From Pengzhenrongella frigida (GTDB lineage Bacteria; Actinomycetota; Actinomycetes; Actinomycetales; Cellulomonadaceae), in NCBI RefSeq assembly GCF_004168625.1, contig NZ_SDWW01000001.1:133501-190642 (forward strand): a stretch of DNA of 57,142 bases, read 5' to 3'. Below, piece by piece: positions 16,407 to 24,329 of the stretch. Positions within the stretch are counted from its first letter, which is position 1. Each line of letters begins with the position of its first letter. The translations under genes and the position numbers were made by a program. The notes beneath the pieces are model-generated. The model ran no database searches. It saw nothing but the letters and a program-made list of their open reading frames with translations, and had not been told where the DNA came from.

Positions 16407-17436
16407 AGCCGACGCGCCACTGGGCGGCGCGGTAGGCCGCCAGCGTCACCCGGCGGCCGTGCCGACCCGGGAGGTTGGTGATCTGCCCGAGGGCGCTGCG
16501 TCTGAGCCGACGGTGCAGCAGCTCATCCTCTTCCCGGATGCCGCGCCACAACGCCTCCTTGGCCGCGAGCGCCGCGTCGGTACCCGATCGCAGCAGCAGC
16601 GTGGAGGACACCGCGCAGACGATCTCCAGGTAGTGCGTCATGTACCGGTACGCGGGGTGCTCCGGCGGGACCGTCCGGGCGACGTGCTCCATCATCAGCC
16701 GGTTGACCCGCAGCTGCTGGTCGAGGCGGCTGATCATCACGCGCTCGGAGACCGACTGACCGGCCCGACCGATGTAGTACCGGTACAGGTCCACGTCGAG
16801 GTAGTACATCCGGCGCACCGCCGGGAGCGGCATGTACGCGAAGATGTTGTCGACGTAGAAGGTGTGCTCGGGCAGGTGCAGCTCGACCTCGCGCAGCAGT
16901 CCCGTGCGGTACACGATCGAGTGCATGAGGAAGTACTGGGTCTTGCGCAGCCGGCCCACCTCGTCCCACCCGAAGACCCGCCCGCTGGGAAGTGCCCGGC
17001 GGTACCGGACGGCTCGCTTCGTCCCGCGCCCTTCCTTCTCGTAGACGAAGTTGCTCAGCACCATGTCGACGTCGGCGTCGTCCGTCCCGAACCGGCGCAG
17101 GGTCGCCACCAGCTCGGCGAAGGCCGCGACGTCGACCCAGTCGTCGGAGTCGACGACCTTGAAGTAGCGACCCCGGGCGACCTCGAGGCCGACGTTGATC
17201 GTCGAGCCGTGACCGCCGTTGTGCTTGTGCACGGCGCGGACGCGGCCGGGGTACAGCTCCTCGTACTCGTCGGCGATCTCGGGGGTGGCGTCCTGCGAGC
17301 CGTCGTCGACGATGAGGATCTCGACCTCGGGCCCGCCGCCCGCGAGCAGCGAGTCGACGCACCGGCGCATGTAGTCGGCCGAGTTGTAGCAGGGCACCAC
17401 CACGGTCAGCGTGGTGGCCCCGGGTAGGCCGCTCAT
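16399..17436 (-). CDS. Family-2 glycosyltransferase (second paralog)
   Basis: A 345-residue GT-A transferase, similar over its full length to the one at 13017: TVVVPCYNSADYMRRCVDSLL, ILIVDDGSQDATPE, KHNGGHGSTINVGLEVARGRYFKVVDSDDWVD, SNFVYEKEGRGTKRAVRYR and the shared tail LGQITNLPGRHGRR...AYRAAQWRVGFN. The ATG overlaps the stop of the GtrA-like gene by four bases. It is the last gene of a minus-strand run that starts with GH3 genes, and it runs head-on into the histidine kinase. The two paralogs bracket the two-component system. The acceptor is unknown; transfer to a lipid- or wall-linked glycan is likely from the GtrA partner. Confidence 0.92.
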   Translation of the reverse strand: MSGLPGATTLTVVVPCYNSADYMRRCVDSLLAGGGPEVEILIVDDGSQDATPEIADEYEELYPGRVRAVHKHNGGHGSTINVGLEVARGRYFKVVDSDDWVDVAAFAELVATLRRFGTDDADVDMVLSNFVYEKEGRGTKRAVRYRRALPSGRVFGWDEVGRLRKTQYFLMHSIVYRTGLLREVELHLPEHTFYVDNIFAYMPLPAVRRMYYLDVDLYRYYIGRAGQSVSERVMISRLDQQLRVNRLMMEHVARTVPPEHPAYRYMTHYLEIVCAVSSTLLLRSGTDAALAAKEALWRGIREEDELLHRRLRRSALGQITNLPGRHGRRVTLAAYRAAQWRVGFN

Positions 17437-18080
17437 CGAGACAGGGCGCCGGGCGTGCCCGCCTCGGTCTCGGCCTCGTCAGCCTGCACCGGGCTCGGTT
17501 CCTGCTTGAAGATCACCTTGAAGATCGGGAAGAAGATCCAGAACGCGATGGCGCTGTTGATGATCATCGTGACGGCGTCGGCGATGGTCTCACCCGTGCC
17601 GCCCATCCCCCACGTGTCCATGAACAGGCTGTAGATCGGCGCCTTGTACAGGCCCTGCGCCGCGGCCGCTCCGAAGCTGATGAGGATGTAGGCGATGACG
17701 TACCAGGTGGCCGCCTTGCCCACCGAGTTCGTCGCCTTGAAGGTGATGTTGCGCTGCGCGAAGAAGTTGATGATCTGCGCGATACCGATGGTGATCTGCA
17801 CGGCGAGGAAGTACGCCAGGCCGCCGCCGCCGAGCGGGAGCTCGCCCGCCGGGTAGTCGAAGATGAAGTACGGCAAGCCCTCCACCTGCGTCCCCACCTG
17901 CAGCACCTGGAAGTCGGTGTCGACCAGGGAGGTCTGGTTGAAGATGCCCTTGAAGATCGGCATCAGTGCCAGCTGCAACGCGGTGACACCGTTGCTGAGC
18001 AGGAAGAACATGAGGAACTGGGCCGTGCCGGGACGCTTGTCCTCGAGCCGGCGCCAGGCCTTGGTGATGGGCGTGAACAT
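17433..18080 (-). CDS. GtrA-family membrane protein (candidate lipid-linked sugar flippase)
   Basis: A 215-residue protein with four hydrophobic helices, the GtrA layout: FLMFFLLSNGVTALQLALMPIF, then LAYFLAVQITIGIAQIINFFAQRNITF (the conserved helix with N and R), ATWYVIAYILISFGAAAAQG, and IADAVTMIINSAIAFWIFFPIF. GtrA-type proteins are thought to flip undecaprenyl-linked sugars so that an outside transferase can use them. An unusual acidic loop of about 40 residues sits between the first and second helices, and the C-terminal tail is acidic. It is coupled by overlap to the following glycosyltransferase, and 23 bases separate it from the GH3 gene before it. Confidence 0.88.
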   Translation of the reverse strand: MFTPITKAWRRLEDKRPGTAQFLMFFLLSNGVTALQLALMPIFKGIFNQTSLVDTDFQVLQVGTQVEGLPYFIFDYPAGELPLGGGGLAYFLAVQITIGIAQIINFFAQRNITFKATNSVGKAATWYVIAYILISFGAAAAQGLYKAPIYSLFMDTWGMGGTGETIADAVTMIINSAIAFWIFFPIFKVIFKQEPSPVQADEAETEAGTPGALSR

Positions 18081-18103
18081 CGTTGTCGCCTTCGTGTGGT
18101 GGG

Positions 18104-20545
18104 CTAGCGCGCTGTGCGCGAGGTACGGGCGGGTCGAGCGAGCTCCGCGGCCAGGCGGCGCGTCGACCGCCGGCCGCGGACGTAGCCCGCGATCAGCCCG
18201 CCGACGCCGCGGAAGAACCGGCCGTTGACGACGGTGACCATGGAATCGACCATCTCCGTGGTCACCGCGCCGTTCGTCATCTTCGCCATGGCCCTGAAGG
18301 GCATGTTGTAGAGGAAGAGCAGGTTGAGGTCGGGCTTGCCGCGACGCATCGAGCGCGCGATGAGCGCGGCGAGCACCCGCGCGGCGAGCCGGGCGATCGG
18401 GCTGCGGGCGCCGTGCATCGCGAGCAGCGGCGCGTTGACGCCCAGTGGTCCGCGTGGTTCCGGACCGTCTGGTACCGGTCCACCGAGCTCGCGGCCCAGC
18501 AGCGCCGAGAACTCCTCGTCGGACACCGCGGTCACGGTGGCGGCGTCATAGGACGGCAGGTCGGTGGGCCGGTCCGCGACCTGGTCGCCGGCCACCTGGA
18601 GCACGGCCGCCAGGGGCAGGTCCGCGACGTTGGAGCCGACCGACACCGTGAACTCGCCCGCCTCGACCTGCCACGCGGCCTGAGCCACGGCGAAGTGGCG
18701 GAACGTGTACCGATCGAAGGGGATGGAGACGGTCACCTTCTCCCCCGGCGCGAGCTGGACCTTGCGGAAGCCCTTGAGCTCCCTCGCAGCGCGGTGCACC
18801 CCGCTCGGTGCGCGACGCCCGACGTACAGCTGGGCGACCTCCGCACCCGCGACGGCGCCGGTGTTCTCGACCGTGAAGGTCGCCCCCGCGTCGTCGACCG
18901 CGAGGTCCGCGTAGGCGAACGTCGTGTAGCCGAGCCCGAAGCCGAAGGGGAACAGCGTCGGGGTCCCGGCCGTCTCGGTGTGGCGGTAGCCGACGTAGAT
19001 GCCCTCGCGGTACTCAGCGGTCTCCCCCGTGCCGGGGTAGTACCCGTGGCTGCTGGTGTCCTTGAGGTGCACGGGATAGGTCTCCGCGAGCCGACCGGAC
19101 GGGTTGACCGCTCCGGTGAGGACGGCGACCGTCGCCTCGGCGCCCGCCTGACCACCCAGGTAGCCGTGCACCAGCGCGTCGGCGTGACCCAGCCACGGCA
19201 TCTCGACCACCGAGCCGGCCGAGAGCACGACGACGACCCGCTCGGCCACCCCGTGCAGCGCCGCGAGCAGCGTGACCTGGTTGTCGGCAAGCCGCAGGTG
19301 GCTGCGGTCGTTGCCCTCCGACTCGCTCGTCTCGTCCAGGCCCAGGTAGACCAGCGCGACCTCGGCCGAGGCCGCGGCGTCGAGCGCTTCGGCCACCAAC
19401 GACGCGTCCGCGCCGCCGGTGCGCCGGAAGCCCTGCGCATAGCGCACGACCTCGAGCGACGAGGCTGCGAGCGCCTCGAGGGCGGTCGTCAGGCGGGTGG
19501 GGTGGACCAGCGAGGAGCCGGCCCCCTGGTAGCGCGGGGTCTCGGCGAAGTCGCCGATGACGGCGACGCGCGTGCCGCCGGCGAGCGGCAGGGTCGCGTC
19601 GTCGTTCTTGAGCAGCACCTGGCTCGCCTCGGCGACCCGTCGCGCAAGGGCGTGGTGGGCGTCGATGTCGACGGCCCGGTCCCGCGACGGATCGATCCGC
19701 TGGACCAGGCTGCGCATCTCGGCGACCCGGGCGTCGAGCTCGACCTCGGTGAGCCGACCCTGCTCGACGGCGGCGACCAGCTGCCGGGCGGAGTCCAGAC
19801 CGGGCGACGGCATCTCGAGCGTTCCCCCGGCGCGGACGGCCGCGACGGCGTCGTTCGAGCCGCCCCAGTCGGAGATCACCGCGCCGTCGAAGCCCCACTC
19901 CGCCCGCAGGATGTCCTGCAGCAGGTGGGCGCTCTCGTGGACGTAGGTCCCGTTGACCTTGTTGTAGGCGGACATCAGCGCCTTGGGCTGCGCTTCGCGG
20001 ACGACGATCTCGAACGCCGTCAGGTAGATCTCGCGCAGCGTGCGCTCGTCGAGCAGCGAGTCGCTGGCCATCCGTCGCAGCTCCTGGCTGTTCGCCGCGA
20101 AGTGCTTGGGGCACGCCGACACGCCCCGGCCCTGGATGCCGCGCACGTAGCCGGCGGCCATCGTGCCGGACAGGTACGGGTCCTCCGAGAAGTACTCGAA
20201 GTTGCGGCCGCACAGCGGGCTGCGCTTGATGTTCAGGCCCGGGCCGAGGACCACGTCGACGCCCAGGTTCACCGCCTCGGCGCCGAGGGCGTCGCCCACC
20301 TGGGCGGCGAGCTCGACGTCCCAGGAGTTGGCGACCGTCGCGGCGGTCGGGAAGCAGGTCGCCGGCATCGATCCGTTGATGCCGAGGTGGTCGGACGACC
20401 CGACCTGCTTGCGGATGCCGTGCGGGCCGTCGGAGAGGGTGAGCGAGCGGATGCCCAGTCGAGCCACCTCGCGGGACTCCCACACGCTCGCACCGCTGAG
20501 CAGTGCTGCCTTCTCGAGCAGGGTCAGCTCATCGGACATGGTCAT
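18104..20545 (-). CDS. GH3 glycoside hydrolase (beta-glucosidase-like), no signal, with C-terminal extension
   Basis: An 813-residue GH3 enzyme in the normal domain order. The barrel domain covers about residues 1-300, with GPGLNIKRSPLCGRNFEYFSEDPYLSG and the nucleophile Asp226 in GAVISDWGGSND. The alpha/beta sandwich domain covers about 320-530, and a fibronectin-III-like domain (VAQLYVGRRAPSGVHRAARELKGFRKVQL) about 560-670. The last 120 residues form an extra domain (LNLLFLYNMPFRAMAKMTNGAVTTEMVDSMVTVVNGRFF) that I cannot name. No signal peptide is seen, so it should act inside the cell. The ATG follows AGGAAGAGG. The substrate is a beta-glycoside not defined by sequence. Confidence 0.93.
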   Translation of the reverse strand: MTMSDELTLLEKAALLSGASVWESREVARLGIRSLTLSDGPHGIRKQVGSSDHLGINGSMPATCFPTAATVANSWDVELAAQVGDALGAEAVNLGVDVVLGPGLNIKRSPLCGRNFEYFSEDPYLSGTMAAGYVRGIQGRGVSACPKHFAANSQELRRMASDSLLDERTLREIYLTAFEIVVREAQPKALMSAYNKVNGTYVHESAHLLQDILRAEWGFDGAVISDWGGSNDAVAAVRAGGTLEMPSPGLDSARQLVAAVEQGRLTEVELDARVAEMRSLVQRIDPSRDRAVDIDAHHALARRVAEASQVLLKNDDATLPLAGGTRVAVIGDFAETPRYQGAGSSLVHPTRLTTALEALAASSLEVVRYAQGFRRTGGADASLVAEALDAAASAEVALVYLGLDETSESEGNDRSHLRLADNQVTLLAALHGVAERVVVVLSAGSVVEMPWLGHADALVHGYLGGQAGAEATVAVLTGAVNPSGRLAETYPVHLKDTSSHGYYPGTGETAEYREGIYVGYRHTETAGTPTLFPFGFGLGYTTFAYADLAVDDAGATFTVENTGAVAGAEVAQLYVGRRAPSGVHRAARELKGFRKVQLAPGEKVTVSIPFDRYTFRHFAVAQAAWQVEAGEFTVSVGSNVADLPLAAVLQVAGDQVADRPTDLPSYDAATVTAVSDEEFSALLGRELGGPVPDGPEPRGPLGVNAPLLAMHGARSPIARLAARVLAALIARSMRRGKPDLNLLFLYNMPFRAMAKMTNGAVTTEMVDSMVTVVNGRFFRGVGGLIAGYVRGRRSTRRLAAELARPARTSRTAR

Positions 20546-20589
20546 ACCTCTTCCTGTGCGCGCAGTGGTTGGGGTCGGCGCCGCCGGGG

Positions 20590-20617
20590 TGTCGGGCCCG
20601 CTGGTGCGGGCCCGACA
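20590..20617. terminator. Perfect hairpin between the two GH3 genes
   Basis: A 12-bp perfect stem, TGTCGGGCCCGC / GCGGGCCCGACA, with the loop TGGT, placed between the stop of the permuted GH3 gene and the start of the next. There is no T-run. It could act as a partial terminator or an RNA stabiliser that sets the expression ratio within the operon. Confidence 0.55.
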
Positions 20618-20641
20618 TCCCGGGAAGCGGGTCGCGGGTGG

Positions 20642-23600
20642 CTAGACGCGCGCCGAGGACGGATCCGCGGCGGCACCCCGCGGCGTCGTGCCGACCTCGG
20701 GCACGCCGGCACGGACGCGACGCACCCGACGCCACACCATGAAGCTGCCGAAGGCCACCAAGCCCCCGAGGAGCACCGAGATCCCGATCTGGAGGTACAC
20801 CCAGACGGGCGGCGTGTAGTCGACCGTCGCGCCCGGGGCGAGCCCGTTCATGGCGTTGGAGTTCGTGACCGTGAACAGGATGTTGTGGGTCGCGTTCCGG
20901 ATGTCGGTGACCGCCTTGGCCGACTCGGAGTCGCTGAAGGACTTCGACGGCTGGAACGTCAGGGTGAGGTCCGTCCCCGCACTGATGCCCTGGTTCGGGT
21001 TCATGTAGGAGTACAGGTTGAAGTCGGAGATCGCGAAGCCCTCGAAGCCCCACTCCTCGCGGAGCACGGTCGTCATGAGGGCCGTCGAGCCACCCGTCCA
21101 CGTGGCGCCGATCCGGTTGAACGAGCTCATGATGCCGCCCGCCCCGATCGTCGCCTCGGAGACCGTGCCGTCCTCGTCGGACACGTACGAGACGTTCATC
21201 GAGATGTTCTTGACGGCCATCTCGAACGGCTTGAGGTAGACCTCACGGATGGTCTGCTCGGTCGCCCAGGTGGCGATGCCGTTGTTGACCCGGTTCGTCT
21301 CCTGCTCGTTGAGGGCGAAGTGCTTGAGCATCGTGTAGACGCCCTTCTCCGCCGCCCCGTTCGCCACGGCCGTCAGCATCGAGCCCGAGAGGTAGGGGTC
21401 CTCCGAGTAGTACTCGAAGTTGCGCCCGCCGAACGGGGAGCGGTGCAGGTTGGTCGCCGGTGCGTACCAGCCGTTGATCCCCTTCTGCAGCGCCTCGTTC
21501 CCGAGCATCTGGCCCATGGCCGCGCCGAGCTCGACGTCCCACGTCTGCGCGATGAGGAACTGCGACGGGTAGGCGACCCCGTTGATCGACGAGTTGATGA
21601 ACGAGGAGAAGCCCGCCGGTCCGTCCGGCTCCACCGTCTGCGGCTTGGCGATCGAGCCGATCGCGGCCGTCTGGTAGGCGCCGTTGAGCAGCATGCCGGT
21701 CATGTCACCGACCGAGAGGGAGTCGAGCAGCTCGTCCCACTGCGGGTCGTCCTTCGGCAGGCCGCGCAGGTCGACGAGCGCCAGCTCCGACCGTTCGCCG
21801 GTCGTGGGCATCTCGCCCTCGAACTCGGCGGCCGCGGCGTCGTCGTCCCAGGCCGCGAAGCCCGCCACGACGGCCTCGTCCGCGATGAACAGGTCGGCGG
21901 TGGGCGCCGTCGGGAACGTCCCGGCGAAGTCCGCGCGCGACATCGACAGGATCTTGCCCTCCTCCGGCTCGGCGCTGAACTGCGCCGAGACGTCGTCGAA
22001 CTGGTTGGTGACCTCGGTGAGATCCGTCGACCGGTGGTTCTCGCCGGCGTAGACGACGTCGGAGTCGACCGGGTAGGTGATCGGCTCGGTACCCGGGGCG
22101 ACCGTGTGCGAGTCGGTGCGCAGACCGATGGTGTAGTCGCCGGCCTCGAGGACGTACGCCTGGTTGCCCAGGTGGTCGTAGGACGCCATGTCCTCGACGG
22201 CGAGGTCGATCGTGACGGTCTCGCTCGCGCCGGGCTCGATCAGACCGGTCTTGTCGAAGCCGCCGAGGACGACCTCGGCCTTCTCGATGCCGCCGACCGT
22301 GTAGGGCGCGGAGTAGTACAGCTCGACGACGTCCTTGCCGGCGGTCGTGCCCGTGTTGGTGACCTCGACCGTGACGCTGACGGATCCGTCGACGTCACCG
22401 ACCTCGGTGCCGACGACCTCCCAGGAGAAGTCGGTGAAGCTCAGCCCGTGCCCGAAGGGGTAGACGACCGCGTCGTCGTAGTCGATGAAGCCCTCGGCCG
22501 CCGCGGTCTCGTAGTACCGGTAGCCGACGTAGATGCCCTCGGCGTAGTTCACGAACGGGGCGTCGGAGGTCACCGTCGCGTTGGAGGTCGCCTTCTCGAC
22601 GGCCGAGACCGGGTAGGACGCCTCGATGTTGTCGTAGACGAACCCGCCGACGTTCGCGAAGGTGGGGTCGGCCGTGAAGTCGGCGGCCCACAGGTCGGCG
22701 GTGCGACCGGACGGGTTCACCTCACCGGTCAGGATGCTGCCGAGCGCGTTGAAGCCCGTCGCGCCCGGCGAGCCGGCCAGCAGGATCGCGTCGATCTCGG
22801 GGTCGTCCTGGAGCGCGCCCATCTCGATGGTCGTGGAGGAGTTGACCACGACGACCACGGTCTCGAAGGAGGCTTCCGCCAGGTCGATCAGGTTCCGCTC
22901 GTCGGCGTTCAGCTCGAGCTGGTGCTGTCCGTCCTCGGCGTTGTCGTCCCAGGCGGTCATGTCCGTCGTGAGGTCGCCGCCCTCACCGCCGGGTCGACCG
23001 ATGTGGATGACCGCGGCGTCGGAGTACTGCGCGAAAGACGCCGACTGCGCCTCGTACTCGCCGACGGGCAGCTCGCCGATGTAGTAGGTGGACGCGTCGG
23101 GGTTGTCCATCTCGATGTAGCCCCGGGGGTTCTCGTCCGCGAACGCCGTGATCGCGGCGAAGACCTGGTCGTTGACCTGCAGGCCGGCGTTCTCCAGCCC
23201 GGCGCGGGCGGTCACCGCAGAGTTCGTGTCGACCGAGCCGGAGCCCGAGCCGCCGAAGACCGGGTCCGCGGCCGCGCGGCCCAGCATCGTGACCTTCGAG
23301 CTCGGGGCGAGGGGCAGTGCGCCGGCCTCGTTCTTCGCGAGGACGATGCCGCCGGCGGCGATCTCCTCGACGAGCGCCTGCGCCGCCGCGTCGACCTCGT
23401 CGATGTTCGCGAGGTCGGACGTGTAGTACTCGGTGTCCCAGTCCGCCGCCTCGGCGGTGTTCGTGAAGGTGTAGGTGCCGGATCCGAACTGGGACGCGAC
23501 CCAGCCGCCAGCGATGTTGAGCGCGACGTTCGCGACGACGGTCAGCACGGTCACCGTGGCGAGCACGGGGACCCAGATCGACAGGTATTTCTTGTTCGAC

Positions 23601-23647
23601 ATCGGCGTCTTCACGCGTTCGGCGCTCTTCTTCGGTCTGGCGTTCAC
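20642..23647 (-). CDS. Circularly permuted GH3 enzyme with a membrane segment at each end
   Basis: A 1001-residue enzyme. A transmembrane segment lies at residues about 23-46, after a Lys/Arg-rich start. Then comes the GH3 C-terminal sandwich domain first (AAQALVEEIAAGGIVLAKNEAGALPL at about 90), a fibronectin-III-like domain (VTVEVTNTGTTAGKDVVELYYSAP) and only then the catalytic barrel: GINGWYAPATNLHRSPFGGRN, FEYYSEDPYLSG and nucleophile Asp875 in EGFAISDFNLY. A second transmembrane helix (about 950-972) ends with RRVRRVR. The normal GH3 order is barrel first, so the domains are permuted. Both ends would be inside and the enzyme outside. The GTG has an AAGGAG ribosome site seven bases upstream; the ATG closer to that site is out of frame and hits a stop at once. 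Confidence 0.92.
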   Translation of the reverse strand: MNARPKKSAERVKTPMSNKKYLSIWVPVLATVTVLTVVANVALNIAGGWVASQFGSGTYTFTNTAEAADWDTEYYTSDLANIDEVDAAAQALVEEIAAGGIVLAKNEAGALPLAPSSKVTMLGRAAADPVFGGSGSGSVDTNSAVTARAGLENAGLQVNDQVFAAITAFADENPRGYIEMDNPDASTYYIGELPVGEYEAQSASFAQYSDAAVIHIGRPGGEGGDLTTDMTAWDDNAEDGQHQLELNADERNLIDLAEASFETVVVVVNSSTTIEMGALQDDPEIDAILLAGSPGATGFNALGSILTGEVNPSGRTADLWAADFTADPTFANVGGFVYDNIEASYPVSAVEKATSNATVTSDAPFVNYAEGIYVGYRYYETAAAEGFIDYDDAVVYPFGHGLSFTDFSWEVVGTEVGDVDGSVSVTVEVTNTGTTAGKDVVELYYSAPYTVGGIEKAEVVLGGFDKTGLIEPGASETVTIDLAVEDMASYDHLGNQAYVLEAGDYTIGLRTDSHTVAPGTEPITYPVDSDVVYAGENHRSTDLTEVTNQFDDVSAQFSAEPEEGKILSMSRADFAGTFPTAPTADLFIADEAVVAGFAAWDDDAAAAEFEGEMPTTGERSELALVDLRGLPKDDPQWDELLDSLSVGDMTGMLLNGAYQTAAIGSIAKPQTVEPDGPAGFSSFINSSINGVAYPSQFLIAQTWDVELGAAMGQMLGNEALQKGINGWYAPATNLHRSPFGGRNFEYYSEDPYLSGSMLTAVANGAAEKGVYTMLKHFALNEQETNRVNNGIATWATEQTIREVYLKPFEMAVKNISMNVSYVSDEDGTVSEATIGAGGIMSSFNRIGATWTGGSTALMTTVLREEWGFEGFAISDFNLYSYMNPNQGISAGTDLTLTFQPSKSFSDSESAKAVTDIRNATHNILFTVTNSNAMNGLAPGATVDYTPPVWVYLQIGISVLLGGLVAFGSFMVWRRVRRVRAGVPEVGTTPRGAAADPSSARV

Positions 23648-23690
23648 TGCATGTCTCCTTGAGTGCGGGCCGGCGATCAGGTGCCGGGAG

Positions 23691-23729
23691 GCGAGTGCCC
23701 GCCCACAGGGCGGCCGGGCGGGCACTCGC
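23691..23729. terminator. Perfect 14-bp hairpin between the lipoprotein and the permuted GH3 gene
   Basis: GCGAGTGCCCGCCC pairs exactly with GGGCGGGCACTCGC around an 11-base loop. It lies downstream of the small lipoprotein stop and upstream of the GH3 start. As with the other intergenic hairpins in this operon, there is no T-run. Confidence 0.6.
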
Positions 23730-23765
23730 GCGCGGTCCGGGCGGACCGACGCGATGCCGGTGGGA

Positions 23766-24176
23766 CTACTCGGTCACCTCGGTGATCGTGCCGTCCTGGT
23801 CGATCTGCCATGTCTTCTCGGTGGCGGCCGAGTCGGCGTCGATCGTGTACTCGCCGTCGGTGATCGTGATGGTGCCTTGGACGCGGGCGGCGGCCTCCGA
23901 GAAGGAGTAGGGCACGACCAGCAGGCCGTACTTGACCGTGGGAGCCTCGACGTCGCTCGCCAGCATGATCTGGGCCCAGCTGTCGTCCTCGGCCAGTGCG
24001 TCGGCGACCGCCTTCCGGGCGTTCTCGAGGTCCTCCGCGACGTCGACGTCGGCCTGGGTGCTCTCGGAGGAGCCCTCAGCGGCGCTGTCGTCGCTGGAGC
24101 ACGCGGTGAGCCCGAAGGCGCCGGTAACGGCGATCAGCAACCCGAGGCCGGTGGTCAGCACCTTGTTGTTCTTCAC
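23766..24176 (-). CDS. Small lipoprotein of unknown function
   Basis: A 136-residue protein with a signal peptide and the lipobox LTAC (Cys26), then an acidic Ser/Glu/Asp linker of about 25 residues. The rest (DVAEDLENARKAVADALAEDDSWAQIMLASDVEAPTVKYGLLVVPYSFSEAAARVQGTITITDGEYTIDA, split here only by reading) is a short alpha/beta domain I do not recognise. The GTG follows AAAGGAGC. It lies between two GH3 genes, with a strong hairpin on each side. The context suggests a surface-attached partner of the GH3 enzymes, such as a glycan-binding or sensing protein, but nothing in the sequence proves it. Confidence 0.75.
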   Translation of the reverse strand: MKNNKVLTTGLGLLIAVTGAFGLTACSSDDSAAEGSSESTQADVDVAEDLENARKAVADALAEDDSWAQIMLASDVEAPTVKYGLLVVPYSFSEAAARVQGTITITDGEYTIDADSAATEKTWQIDQDGTITEVTE

Positions 24177-24279
24177 ATCTGCTCCTTTGAGATCTGGCCG
24201 CGGGCCGATCCCGCAACCGGTCGTACGCACCGAGGGTGACATGAGAGGCGGCTGGTCCCGCCGGCCTGTCCGGTGCCCG

Positions 24280-24315
24280 GGGAGTGGCCGGCGGCGTGCA
24301 CCGCCGGCCACTCCC
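24280..24315. terminator. Perfect 15-bp hairpin downstream of the GH3 lipoprotein gene
   Basis: GGGAGTGGCCGGCGG pairs exactly with CCGCCGGCCACTCCC around a 6-base loop. It starts 15 bases after the stop of the GH3 lipoprotein gene and about 100 bases before the small lipoprotein start. This is the strongest hairpin in the window. Confidence 0.65.
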
Positions 24316-24329
24316 TCGAGGTGCTCGCG

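Noticed and set aside
14085-18080. Search for an AgrB/AgrD-type peptide signal near the AgrC-like kinase
   Set aside because: No AgrB-like membrane protease and no small peptide gene with a good ribosome site was seen, so a peptide quorum-sensing circuit is not claimed.
18083-23662. A very long open frame (about 1859 codons) on the plus strand opposite the GH3 genes
   Set aside because: It lies entirely antisense to well-supported GH3 genes and is rich in Arg, Val, Gly and Asp in the way expected from the mirror of GC-rich codons. It has no recognisable domain.
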